Assembly (NCBI GenBank): GCA_902589505.1
Contig: CACITE010000004.1
Location: 1 to 64,000 of the forward strand
Reading direction: 5' to 3'
DNA: 64,000 nt
Source of the DNA: an uncultured Pelagibacteraceae bacterium
Lineage (GTDB): Bacteria > Pseudomonadota > Alphaproteobacteria > Pelagibacterales > Pelagibacteraceae
Of the stretch, positions 49,794 to 57,674 are shown piece after piece. Made by a program: the position numbers and the translations under genes. Within the stretch, counting starts at the first letter, position 1, and each line of letters begins with the position of its first letter. The notes beneath the pieces were generated by a model. The model was given only the letters and a program-made list of their open reading frames with translations. It did no database searches and was not told the DNA's origin.

Positions 49794-50930
49794 ATGTCAA
49801 AAAGAGATTATTATGAAGTCTTGGGCATCGTTAAATCAGCATCTGCTGAAGAAATAAAGAAAGCTTATAGAAAATTAGCTTTAAAATACCATCCAGACAG
49901 AAATAAAGGTGATAAAGCTGCAGAAGCTAAATTTAAAGAGGCCAGTGAGGCTTACCATGTTCTTTCTGACAAGGGACGAAGAAATAACTACGATCAATTT
50001 GGTCATGCAGCTTTTGAAGGAGCTGGAGGACGAGGTGGCTTTTCAAATTTTGATTTTTCGAATATTTTTTCAGATATTTTTGGTTCAGATCCTTTCGATG
50101 ATTTTTTTGAGGGATTTGGTGGATCAAGAAGCAGGCGAAGATCGTCCGATTTTAGAGGTTCAGACCTAAGATATGATTTAACCATTTCTTTAGAAGATGC
50201 CTATAACGGAAAGAGAGAAGAAATCAATTTTTCATCTTCTGACAAATGTGGTACTTGTAATGGATCTGGAGCTGAACCAGGATCAAAACCAATTTCTTGT
50301 TCAACATGTGGTGGCCAAGGTCAAGTAAGATCAAGCCAAGGATTCTTCACAATACAACAAACCTGCCCAAATTGTTCCGGTTCAGGAGAACAAATTTCAA
50401 ATCCATGTAATGAATGCAGAGGAATGGGTAAAAAACAAACTAAAAAAAAAATATTCACTAATATTCCTAAGGGTGTCGATGATGGCACACGAATTAGATT
50501 ATCTGGTAAAGGAGAAGCAGGCATAAGAGGTGGTGGAAATGGAGATTTATATATTTTTGTGTCTATCAGAAATCATAACATCTTCAAAAGATCTGAAGAA
50601 AATCTTTTTTTTGAGTTTCCAATTTCATTAACTGATGCTGCGCTTGGGGCCACTGTAGAAGTTCCAACTATTGATGGTGGTAAAGCTAAAGTAAAAATTC
50701 CCGCTGGAACGCAAAATGGAAAACAATTTAGGTTGAAAGGCAAAGGAATGCCAATGATGAGAAACAAAAGTTATGGAGATTTATATATTAGAGCAATAAC
50801 TGAAGTTCCTATTTCCTTAAGCAAAGAACAAAAAAATCTTTTAGAACAATTTAAAAAGCTAGAGGATTCAAAATCAAACCCAATAATTAAAAATTTTTTT
50901 GAAAAAGCAAAAAGATTTTGGAAAAATTAA
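49794..50930 (+). CDS. dnaJ: Chaperone DnaJ (Hsp40)
   Basis: 378 residues. The J domain ([21 protein letters not shown] and the HPD loop in [11 protein letters not shown]) is followed by a Gly/Phe-rich region, four CxxCxGxG-type zinc repeats ([32 protein letters not shown]), and the C-terminal substrate domains. It stimulates DnaK ATPase. Its TAA and the stop of the convergent TSUP gene share TTAA (50927-50930). Confidence 0.97.
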   Translation: MSKRDYYEVLGIVKSASAEEIKKAYRKLALKYHPDRNKGDKAAEAKFKEASEAYHVLSDKGRRNNYDQFGHAAFEGAGGRGGFSNFDFSNIFSDIFGSDPFDDFFEGFGGSRSRRRSSDFRGSDLRYDLTISLEDAYNGKREEINFSSSDKCGTCNGSGAEPGSKPISCSTCGGQGQVRSSQGFFTIQQTCPNCSGSGEQISNPCNECRGMGKKQTKKKIFTNIPKGVDDGTRIRLSGKGEAGIRGGGNGDLYIFVSIRNHNIFKRSEENLFFEFPISLTDAALGATVEVPTIDGGKAKVKIPAGTQNGKQFRLKGKGMPMMRNKSYGDLYIRAITEVPISLSKEQKNLLEQFKKLEDSKSNPIIKNFFEKAKRFWKN

Positions 50931-51661
50931 ACATCAACAAAGTTTAAAAATATAATTATAATTCCATAAATCAAGGCAATAATACTTATAATTTTGCTAA
51001 ACAAAAAATCATTCACTTTTTTAAAAATTATTTGTGAAGGAAAATAAACGATCAAAACTAAAAAAATATAATAAATTTTCGAAAAACTTAAATTTTTGTA
51101 TTCTAATAATACTAAAATAAAATATTGTAATAAACCCATAATTAAATAACCGTAAGATATAAAATACCTTGTAAGATTTTTATCACTATTATTAATTAAA
51201 GAAGAAAAAATGGTTAAAAAACCTCCGCCCATATTAGTAAGGCCATGCACAGAGCCTATAAAAATTAAAATTAACTTTTTATATTTTAATATATTTTTTC
51301 TAAGTGACGAAAAAGTATTTTTATTTAATACAAGCAATGAAGAAATAATTAAAATAATTGCAGCGTAGAATTTAAAATTTAAAATTTCTTTAAAATTTAA
51401 TGCAAACAGTAAAAATATGGCCAAAAATGGTAAACAAAAAATATTGTATTCAAAAATTATTTTTTTAGATGATGTTTTTAAACTTTTAAATTGGAGATAA
51501 CTTATAACTATTGAAGAAGGTAATAAAAAATTCAACGTGCTGGAAAAATCATATCCTAATAACAAAAATGTGGGTGTTCCGAGTAATAATAAACCAATTC
51601 CAAAAATTGACTGGATTATAATTAAAACTAGCAAAATTAAATTTTCTAAAAAAAAATCCAT
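50927..51661 (-). CDS. TSUP (TauE/SafE) family membrane permease
   Basis: 244 residues with about eight hydrophobic segments. The features [19 protein letters not shown] near the N terminus and [19 protein letters not shown] in the second half match the twin-repeat TauE/SafE family, which exports sulfite or sulfoacetate or imports small organic acids. The substrate is unknown. It is divergent from dapB across 87 bases and ends by sharing its stop with dnaJ. Confidence 0.8.
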   Translation of the reverse strand: MDFFLENLILLVLIIIQSIFGIGLLLLGTPTFLLLGYDFSSTLNFLLPSSIVISYLQFKSLKTSSKKIIFEYNIFCLPFLAIFLLFALNFKEILNFKFYAAIILIISSLLVLNKNTFSSLRKNILKYKKLILIFIGSVHGLTNMGGGFLTIFSSLINNSDKNLTRYFISYGYLIMGLLQYFILVLLEYKNLSFSKIYYIFLVLIVYFPSQIIFKKVNDFLFSKIISIIALIYGIIIIFLNFVDV

Positions 51662-51748
51662 ATACTATATCAAACCATTCTATATAAATTGAAAGCGAAT
51701 AATTTTAAAAGGTGTTTAAATATGTTATTGTTTTTATACAAGTAAAAA

Positions 51749-52525
51749 ATGAAAAAAATAAAATTTTCAATAACTGGTTGTTTGGGAAGAATGGGGCGAC
51801 AACTTATCAAGTCATCCGTAAATGAAAAAAAATTCAAATTAGTTTCAATTACTGAATATAGGGTAGTTAATAAAAAAATTGTTGGCTTAAATCCTCAATT
51901 AAATTCTTTTTCTGCGTTTAAAAATACTAATGTGATTATAGATTTTACCATTCCAAAATGTACGTTGGAAGTCTTAAAAATCGCTTCCAAACTTAAAAAA
52001 AGAGTGGTTATTGGTACAACTGGCTTTTCTAAAAAAGAAGAAAATTTAATAAAAAAATATTCTAAAAAAATACCCATACTAAAGGCCGGTAATATGAGTT
52101 TGGGTATAAACTTATTGATGTATTTAACTGAAATAGCCTCTAAATCTCTTGGAGATAATTTTTTAAGTAAGGTTTTTGAAATGCATCACAAGCATAAAAA
52201 AGATCATCCATCAGGAACAGCCTTAATGTTAGGAAAAGGTATTGCAACAGGAAAAAAAAAGGATTTTTATAGATTAATAGGTAAAAAATATTTAAATAAA
52301 AAATTATTTCCATTTAGTAAAAAAATTAATTTCAATTCAATCAGGAAAGGTAAAATTGTAGGAAATCATAAAGTTTTATTTTCAAGCGGAAAAGAAACTA
52401 TTACTTTGGACCATGAAGCATTTGATAGAGCTCTTTATTCGGAAGGTGCTTTTATTGCTGCCAAATGGTTAATGAATAAAAAACCTGGACTTTACTCAAT
52501 GAGAGACGTTCTGAATTTCAAATGA
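51749..52525 (+). CDS. dapB: 4-hydroxy-tetrahydrodipicolinate reductase
   Basis: 258 residues. The dinucleotide loop is ITGCLGRMGRQLIK, then VIIDFTIPKCTLE, GTTGFSKKE, and the catalytic motif MHHKHKKDHPSGTAL. It acts in diaminopimelate and lysine synthesis. It overlaps nth by the 4 bases ATGA. dapB-nth downstream of dnaK-dnaJ is a common alphaproteobacterial order. Confidence 0.96.
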   Translation: MKKIKFSITGCLGRMGRQLIKSSVNEKKFKLVSITEYRVVNKKIVGLNPQLNSFSAFKNTNVIIDFTIPKCTLEVLKIASKLKKRVVIGTTGFSKKEENLIKKYSKKIPILKAGNMSLGINLLMYLTEIASKSLGDNFLSKVFEMHHKHKKDHPSGTALMLGKGIATGKKKDFYRLIGKKYLNKKLFPFSKKINFNSIRKGKIVGNHKVLFSSGKETITLDHEAFDRALYSEGAFIAAKWLMNKKPGLYSMRDVLNFK

Positions 52526-53175
52526 ATGAAGTTCAAAGATCCAAAAAAATATTAGAAATTCTTAATAAGATTTATCCAAAAACACCAATTCCTTTAAAAC
52601 ACAAAAATAAATTTACTCTATTGGTTTCGGTGTTGTTATCTGCTCAAACGACTGATGTTAATGTAAATAATGTAACTGAAAATATTTATCCAAAATACAA
52701 TAAACCTGAACATTTTGTGAAATTGGGAAGAAAAAAAATTGAAAAATTAATTAAAAGTATAGGTATTTTTAGAATGAAGGCTAAAAGTATTTATTTACTC
52801 TCAAAACTGCTAATAAAAATACATAACGGAAAAGTTCCACAAACTTTTGGAGAGCTCGAAAAACTTCCCGGAGTTGGTCATAAAACTGCTAGTGTGGTTA
52901 TGTCACAGGGATTTGGTCACCCAGCTTTTCCTGTGGATACACATATTCATCGATTAGCTCAAAGGTGGGGGTTGACCAATGGAAAAAATGTTGTTCAAAC
53001 TGAAAAGGATTTAAAAAGATTGTTCCCCAAAAAATATTGGAATAAACTTCATCTTCAAATAATTTATTATGGAAGAAATCATTGTAAGGCTAGAGAATGC
53101 TATGGTTTAACTTGTAAAATTTGTACCGCTTGTTATCCTAATAGAAAATCGCCTATTAAAACAAAGAAAGCTTAA
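52522..53175 (+). CDS. nth: Endonuclease III
   Basis: 217 residues. The helix-hairpin-helix LPGVGHKTASVV has catalytic Lys121, and FPVDTHIHRL has Asp139. The C-terminal cluster region holds five cysteines (188, 193, 198, 201, 204) instead of the standard four with spacing C-X6-C-X2-C-X5-C; position 195, where the second should be, is glycine. So the Fe-S ligand set may be different (see findings). It removes oxidised pyrimidines from DNA. It overlaps dapB by 4 bases and is followed after 2 bases by the sugar kinase. Confidence 0.93.
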   Translation: MNEVQRSKKILEILNKIYPKTPIPLKHKNKFTLLVSVLLSAQTTDVNVNNVTENIYPKYNKPEHFVKLGRKKIEKLIKSIGIFRMKAKSIYLLSKLLIKIHNGKVPQTFGELEKLPGVGHKTASVVMSQGFGHPAFPVDTHIHRLAQRWGLTNGKNVVQTEKDLKRLFPKKYWNKLHLQIIYYGRNHCKARECYGLTCKICTACYPNRKSPIKTKKA

Positions 53176-53177
53176 TT

Positions 53178-54107
53178 ATGAAAATTCTAGGAATTGGAAA
53201 TGCCATAGTGGATGTTATTTGTAAAGTGAAAGATAATTTTATAACAGATAATGGATTAATTAAAAGCACCATGAAGCTTGTAGATGAAGCCGAATTTAAA
53301 AAATTACTATCTAATTTAAAGATTGAAGAAACAGTCTCTGGGGGCTCTGTAGCAAATTCTATTGTTGGCCTGTCACAACTTGAAAATAAGGTTGGATTTA
53401 TTGGAAAAGTGAACGATGATGATCTTGGTCAAAAGTACGAAGATGGATTAAAAAAAGAAAAAGTAGAATATTTCTATTCTAAAAAAAGGGAAAAACTGTC
53501 TACGGGAACTTGCCTAATATTAATTACACCTGACTCGGAAAGGACCATGTGTACTTTTCTTGGAACAGCGGGAAAAATAAATGAAAATGATATCGATATT
53601 AATGCAATCAAAAATAGTGAAATGATTTTTTTAGAAGGATATTTATGGGATGAAGGAGATCCTAAAAAGGCTTTTGATAAAGCAATCAAAAATTCAAATA
53701 AAGCCGCAATGTCTTTGTCAGATTTATTTTGTGTAGAAAGACATAAACCTCATTTTTTAAATTTAGTAAAAAATAATTTAACTATTACTTTTGCTAATGA
53801 GCAAGAAATTTTATCTTTAATTAATGTTAAAAGCTTTGAGGAAGTTATTGCATTTGGTAAACAATTAGAAAAATTAATAGTTATCACTCGTGGAGAAAAG
53901 GGAAGTGTTGCTATTTTAAAAAATGAAGTAATTGAGTGTGATAGCAAAAAAAATTTAAAAATTGTTGATTTAACAGGCGCCGGTGATCTTTTTGCTGCAG
54001 GATTCTTACATGGTTACGTTAATAAATTATCTATAAAAGAAAGCTTAGAAAAAGGAACTGAAATGTCTTCAAAAATAATTCAAAAAATTGGAGCTAGGTT
54101 AAACTAA
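53178..54107 (+). CDS. PfkB-family sugar/nucleoside kinase (adenosine kinase-like)
   Basis: 309 residues. N-terminal MKILGIGNAIVDVIC, the SGGSVANSIVGLSQL substrate loop, FIGKVNDDDLGQKYEDGL and the C-terminal active site DLTGAGDLFAAGFLHGY (catalytic Asp270) are typical PfkB features. The best-known homologues at this place (after nth) are annotated as adenosine kinase, but the substrate is inferred. Its 3' end overlaps the ArfA-like gene on the other strand by 14 bases. Confidence 0.87.
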   Translation: MKILGIGNAIVDVICKVKDNFITDNGLIKSTMKLVDEAEFKKLLSNLKIEETVSGGSVANSIVGLSQLENKVGFIGKVNDDDLGQKYEDGLKKEKVEYFYSKKREKLSTGTCLILITPDSERTMCTFLGTAGKINENDIDINAIKNSEMIFLEGYLWDEGDPKKAFDKAIKNSNKAAMSLSDLFCVERHKPHFLNLVKNNLTITFANEQEILSLINVKSFEEVIAFGKQLEKLIVITRGEKGSVAILKNEVIECDSKKNLKIVDLTGAGDLFAAGFLHGYVNKLSIKESLEKGTEMSSKIIQKIGARLN

Positions 54108-54219
54108 ACTTTTTTCTTCTTTTATAACTTCCTTTACCTTTCTTAGGCTTAACAATACGTGTTTTATATTTTGCAGAAAATAAATCTTTAGCAATATAAT
54201 TTCGTGATTTTTTTTTCAA
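54094..54219 (-). CDS. arfA: ArfA-like alternative ribosome-rescue factor (short ORF)
   Basis: A 41-codon frame starting with TTG at 54219 and ending with TAG at 54094-54096. The product is basic, LKKKSRNYIAKDLFSAKYKTRIVKPKKGKGSYKRRKKFSLT read in parts; the core VKPKKGKGSYKRR matches the ArfA signature KGKGSY followed by basic residues. ArfA recruits RF2 to free ribosomes stalled on mRNAs without a stop codon. AGGA lies 8 bases upstream of the TTG. Its TTG overlaps the TGA of the response regulator (TTGA), so translation is likely coupled to it. The 3' end overlaps the PfkB kinase by 14 bases. Confidence in the family is good but not certain because of the length. Confidence 0.72.
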   Translation of the reverse strand: MKKKSRNYIAKDLFSAKYKTRIVKPKKGKGSYKRRKKFSLT

Positions 54220-54854
54220 ATATAATATCCTTTGTTATTATTTTTAATAAAATTTTTATCCCCAAATTTCTCTAAAATTTTTTTTCTTAATCGATGAATA
54301 TGTGTTTCAACTGTATGCGTTTCTGTTTCTGTAGAATAATTCCAAACTTTTTCCAAAACTGAATTTTTACTTATAGGTTTACTATTTTCGCTAAATAAAA
54401 TAAGAAAATTAATTTCTTTTTCAGATAATTGAAGCTCTAACTGATCTTTTTTGATTTTACGTTCATTTTTATCTATTGTGTAATCGCTCAACTGAATTAG
54501 AGAATTCTTTTTAAACTCATACTTTGTTATTAAGATAGTAATGGTTTTTTTTAATTCTAGCATTCTAACTGGTATATCTAATTTTGCCATTAAGTCATCT
54601 AACTTTAAGTTTTTTAAATCTGAAGATTTAGCAATTAAAATCACAGGTATATTTTTTGATCTAAATTCTTTGAAAAAATTTTTGTTTGCTTGAGTTACAA
54701 AAAACAGAACTAAACGGCCGTGTCTTACTGCCTCTTTTATACATAAATCTAAATCATCATAATGAATAGTTTGGTAATTAGAAAATAACTTTGATTCATT
54801 TATAATTTCTAAAAAGATTTTATTACCAAAAATTGATATAGTTGAATTACCCAT
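54216..54854 (-). CDS. OmpR-type winged-helix regulator with degenerate receiver
   Basis: 212 residues. The C-terminal winged-helix domain (residues about 120-212) is clear: LQLSEKEINFLILFSEN, THTVETHIHRLRKKI, and NKGYYI at the end. The N-terminal domain has the length of a receiver but not the phosphorylation site: the usual DD pair and the central Asp at the end of strand 3 (here RLVLFFVTQA) are missing, and KP is IP in DIPVRML. So it is a pseudo-receiver, likely controlled by something other than a kinase. It is followed by the ArfA-like gene with coupled start, and diverges from the L,D-transpeptidase gene across only 13 bases. Confidence 0.82.
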   Translation of the reverse strand: MGNSTISIFGNKIFLEIINESKLFSNYQTIHYDDLDLCIKEAVRHGRLVLFFVTQANKNFFKEFRSKNIPVILIAKSSDLKNLKLDDLMAKLDIPVRMLELKKTITILITKYEFKKNSLIQLSDYTIDKNERKIKKDQLELQLSEKEINFLILFSENSKPISKNSVLEKVWNYSTETETHTVETHIHRLRKKILEKFGDKNFIKNNNKGYYI

Positions 54855-54867
54855 TAAATATAATTTT

Positions 54868-55359
54868 ATGAATATTATAATAAAAAATCATTTACTCTTA
54901 TATAGAGGTTATAAATTAAAATGTTGTGTTGGTAAATCCGGTATAAAAAATTTTAAAAAAGAGGGGGATTTAGGTACTCCTAAGGGAGTTTTTAACTTGG
55001 GTTTGCTTTACTATAGGAAAGATAGAAATCAATATTTTAAAACTAATTTAAATAAAAAAATAATAAAAAAAAATATGGGCTGGTGTAATGATATTAGAAG
55101 TAAAAAATATAATAAAGAAATAAGTTTCCCTTTTAAATATTGCGCAGAAAAGCTTTTTAGAAAGGATAAAATTTACGATATTTTTGTGAATATAAAGTAT
55201 AATCAATCTCCAGTGGTGAAGGGTAAAGGAAGTGCAATCTTCTTACATCTAGCAAACAAAAATTACAAACCAACAAAAGGTTGCATAGCTATTAAGAAAA
55301 AAGATTTTTTAAAAATATTACCATTAATTACCAAAAATACAAAAATATCGATTAGGTAA
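54868..55359 (+). CDS. L,D-transpeptidase family protein (YkuD fold)
   Basis: 163 residues. The catalytic motif is HLANKNYKPTKGCIAI with the active-site cysteine in TKGC and the histidine upstream, matching the H-X14-17-[ST]-X-G-C pattern of YkuD domains. Such enzymes cross-link peptidoglycan peptides or attach lipoproteins. No signal peptide or membrane segment is seen, which is unusual for a wall enzyme; a cytoplasmic or novel role is possible. It starts 13 bases from the divergent regulator and its TAA overlaps the yggS stop by 8 bases (TTAGGTAA). Confidence 0.8.
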   Translation: MNIIIKNHLLLYRGYKLKCCVGKSGIKNFKKEGDLGTPKGVFNLGLLYYRKDRNQYFKTNLNKKIIKKNMGWCNDIRSKKYNKEISFPFKYCAEKLFRKDKIYDIFVNIKYNQSPVVKGKGSAIFLHLANKNYKPTKGCIAIKKKDFLKILPLITKNTKISIR

Positions 55360-56023
55360 TTTTACTCCTATCACCTAAAATTATGGAGCCTAGTCTTAAA
55401 TAAGTTGATCCACTTATTATTGCTTTTTCATAGTCAGAGCTCATACCCATACTTAGCTCCTTAAGATTAAGCTGTTCAGCTGTATTTTTTAATATTTTAA
55501 AATATTCTTCAGAATCTAAATCTTCGGGGGGAAGACACATTAGACCAATAACATTAAGTTTTAATTCTTTAACACAATATATATAAAAACTATTTAAATC
55601 TTTTAACAAAACACCTGACTTCTGTTTTTCTTCAGCTAAATTAACTTGAATAAATAATTTAATTTTTTTATTTAATTCTTTCTCATACTTACATATTTTT
55701 AAAGCTAATTTATAATTATCAAGAGAGTGGATGTAATCAAAAATTTTTACAGCTTTTTTTGCTTTATTTGATTGTAGTTTACCAACTAGATGAAGTTGCA
55801 AATAATTGTATTTTTTTTTAGTTTCTGCCCATTTATTTTCAGCTTCTTGAACTTTATTTTCACCAAAATGAAAATGGCTCGACTCAATTAGAGGTGCAAT
55901 TTTTTCCAATGGAAATGTTTTTGTTATTATAATAATTTTTGGATAAGTTTTAAGTTGTTTTTCCTTAATAATTTCATTAACCTTATTTTTAACAAAACTC
56001 AAATTTTGTAAAACAGTATGCAT
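55352..56023 (-). CDS. yggS: YggS family PLP homeostasis protein
   Basis: 223 residues. The family signatures are IIIITKTFPLEKIAPLIE (PLP lysine), HFGENKVQEAENKWAET, LHLVGKLQSNKAKKAV, SLDNYKLALKI, QVNLAEEKQKSGV and the C-terminal LSMGMSSDYEKAIISGSTYLRLGS in parts (LSMGMSSDYE). It binds pyridoxal phosphate and affects its balance; no catalysis is known. The start codon is back to back with the divergent ThiE-like gene: both ATG codons lie in the palindrome ATGCAT at 56018-56023. Confidence 0.95.
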   Translation of the reverse strand: MHTVLQNLSFVKNKVNEIIKEKQLKTYPKIIIITKTFPLEKIAPLIESSHFHFGENKVQEAENKWAETKKKYNYLQLHLVGKLQSNKAKKAVKIFDYIHSLDNYKLALKICKYEKELNKKIKLFIQVNLAEEKQKSGVLLKDLNSFYIYCVKELKLNVIGLMCLPPEDLDSEEYFKILKNTAEQLNLKELSMGMSSDYEKAIISGSTYLRLGSIILGDRSKIT

Positions 56024-56563
56024 AAAATTTTACCCAAAATTTTTATTTTTTTAGACAAGTTTAATAGCCAAATATTCAAAAATAATAACATAAATATAGG
56101 TATTATTTATAGAAATTATAACGCTAATAAAAGAGAAGAAGAACTAACTAAAATCGCTAAGGCGTGTAAAGCTAGTAGAAAACAACTTTTTGTTTCAAAT
56201 GATGTAAAATTAGCAATCAAAGTAAAAGCTGAAGGTATTTATATTCCAGCGTTTAATAAAACTAAATCATTTGCAAATTTAGAAAAAAAAAATATTAAGA
56301 TACTAGGATCTGCACATAACCAAAAAGAAATTTATAATAAAATTGCACAAAATTGCTCAGCTATATTTTTGTCTCCAATTTTTTATGTGGAGAAATCCAA
56401 AGGATTTTTAGGTTTGCACAAATTCAACTATTTATCTCAAAGAAATAAAGTGAATTTTTTTGCATTGGGAGGAATTTCTGAAAAAAACATAAACAAATTA
56501 AAACTAATGCGTATTTGTGGTTTTGGTGGAATTAGTATGTTCAAAAAAAAACCGGCCTCCTAA
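56018..56563 (+). CDS. ThiE/TenI-like thiamine phosphate synthase family protein
   Basis: 181 residues of a TIM-barrel type. It shows LFVSND (the ND of ThiE), ILGSAHNQKEI, IFLSPIFYVEKSKGFLGLHKF and FFALGGISEKNINKL, which follow ThiE/TenI strands 4-8. Some substrate-binding residues of ThiE are not evident: the Q-x-K element is only RKQLF, and DGVHLGQ appears as EGIYIPA. It could be a degenerate ThiE, TenI-like isomerase or another function. The stop codon TAA (56561-56563) sits in the loop of the terminator at 56549-56574. Start bases are shared with yggS on the other strand. Confidence 0.72.
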   Translation: MHKILPKIFIFLDKFNSQIFKNNNINIGIIYRNYNANKREEELTKIAKACKASRKQLFVSNDVKLAIKVKAEGIYIPAFNKTKSFANLEKKNIKILGSAHNQKEIYNKIAQNCSAIFLSPIFYVEKSKGFLGLHKFNYLSQRNKVNFFALGGISEKNINKLKLMRICGFGGISMFKKKPAS

Positions 56564-56574
56564 GAGGCCGGTTT
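56549..56574. terminator. Bidirectional intrinsic terminator between ThiE-like gene and porin
   Basis: AAACCGGCCTC (56549-56559) and GAGGCCGGTTT (56564-56574) form a perfect 11-bp G+C-rich stem with the loop CTAA, flanked by A tract and T tract. It serves both the ThiE-like gene (plus) and the porin at 56602-57651 (minus). The ThiE-like stop TAA lies inside the loop. Confidence 0.93.
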
Positions 56575-56601
56575 TTGTAAAGAATAATTTCTTTTAATTT
56601 T

Positions 56602-57651
56602 TTAGAATGCTAAAGAAACAGACAATACAGTCGCCTCTTTATCATATAATCCTGCTGTTTCCACTTGGTACGCAGCATTATCAACTTCTGTATCAGCTAA
56701 ACGGATAGATACTCCACCCATTGAGTACGCAGCTTGGAACGATTCAACTTCAAGGTTTACAGATTCTGTGTCGTTTGGATTAACAAATCCTTGTCTAGAT
56801 TCATGTTTTCCATAACTTACAGAAAGATCGTCATTTATATTAAATGCGATTCCGAAAGCCTTGTTTTTATACCAATCGACATCACTTGCAGTAGTATTTT
56901 TACCTGTTGATACGCCTGACGCTTGATAACCAAGCGAAATAGGTCCTATATCAAAAGTAATACCACCAGTTCCTTCGTAAGTATCGTTTCCAGGTGTGCT
57001 ATCAACGTAGTTTTTAGTGTAGTGAGCACCAACAAATATATTAAGACCAGAAAGTATTTCTGTTCCTAAAGAAGGATTGACGTTTATAGTTGCGTCATAT
57101 CCTGCACCTGTTGAGTCAGTAGTCTGACCTGATGTTGCTTTGTCACTTACATCTGCAGAACCCATATCAGGAGCCGCAGCTACTGTTATAGTAGTTCCCA
57201 TAAATGTAGGTGTTGTGTATTGCGCGTTATTTTGTGGTCCAATTCCTGAAACTAATTTAATTCCAGTGCCAAGACCCATACCCCATGGTTCTTCCCATGC
57301 TGTAGGCATTTTGTCATCAAGCGCATCAATACCGTTACCGCTATCACCTTGATTGAAATTTAGTTTACCTAAACTTTGCATATCAATGTTTATAGCTGTA
57401 TTTGAATACGCGTCGTTATTTAACATCGCAACAGTGACTCCAAAGGTCCAACCGTTATCAAGTTCACCATCACCTTTAAAGGTTAGGTTAGAACCCATAC
57501 CAATTGGGTTACCAGTAGTACTTTTACTACCTAAGGACATCCAAGACATATCTACACCACCAGTTACTGTCATATCGCCTGCATTAGCATTCGATACAGC
57601 AGCTAAAGAGCCGCATAATGCTGATAAACCAACTTTTGTTAATTTATTCAT
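56602..57651 (-). CDS. Outer-membrane porin (downstream of a tandem pair)
   Basis: 349 residues. Signal peptide MNKLTKVGLSALCGSLAAVSNANAG ends at about residue 24 (quoted in parts; ANAG cleavage). The body is Gly/Asn/Asp rich with alternating pattern, and the C terminus SVSLAF ends in phenylalanine, the classic beta-barrel targeting signal. LDNGWTFGVTVAMLNND and WGMGLGTGI are shared with the neighbouring porin. It should form a general diffusion pore for small hydrophilic solutes. A ribosome binding site AGAAAGG precedes the start. It lies 23 bases after the other porin. Confidence 0.88.
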   Translation of the reverse strand: MNKLTKVGLSALCGSLAAVSNANAGDMTVTGGVDMSWMSLGSKSTTGNPIGMGSNLTFKGDGELDNGWTFGVTVAMLNNDAYSNTAINIDMQSLGKLNFNQGDSGNGIDALDDKMPTAWEEPWGMGLGTGIKLVSGIGPQNNAQYTTPTFMGTTITVAAAPDMGSADVSDKATSGQTTDSTGAGYDATINVNPSLGTEILSGLNIFVGAHYTKNYVDSTPGNDTYEGTGGITFDIGPISLGYQASGVSTGKNTTASDVDWYKNKAFGIAFNINDDLSVSYGKHESRQGFVNPNDTESVNLEVESFQAAYSMGGVSIRLADTEVDNAAYQVETAGLYDKEATVLSVSLAF

Positions 57652-57674
57652 TGTATTATACCTTTCTCTTCAAT

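Noticed and set aside
49909-50185. Several overlapping frames inside dnaJ on both strands
   Set aside because: They coincide with the Gly/Phe-rich region of dnaJ, whose base composition opens alternative frames. No independent signals.
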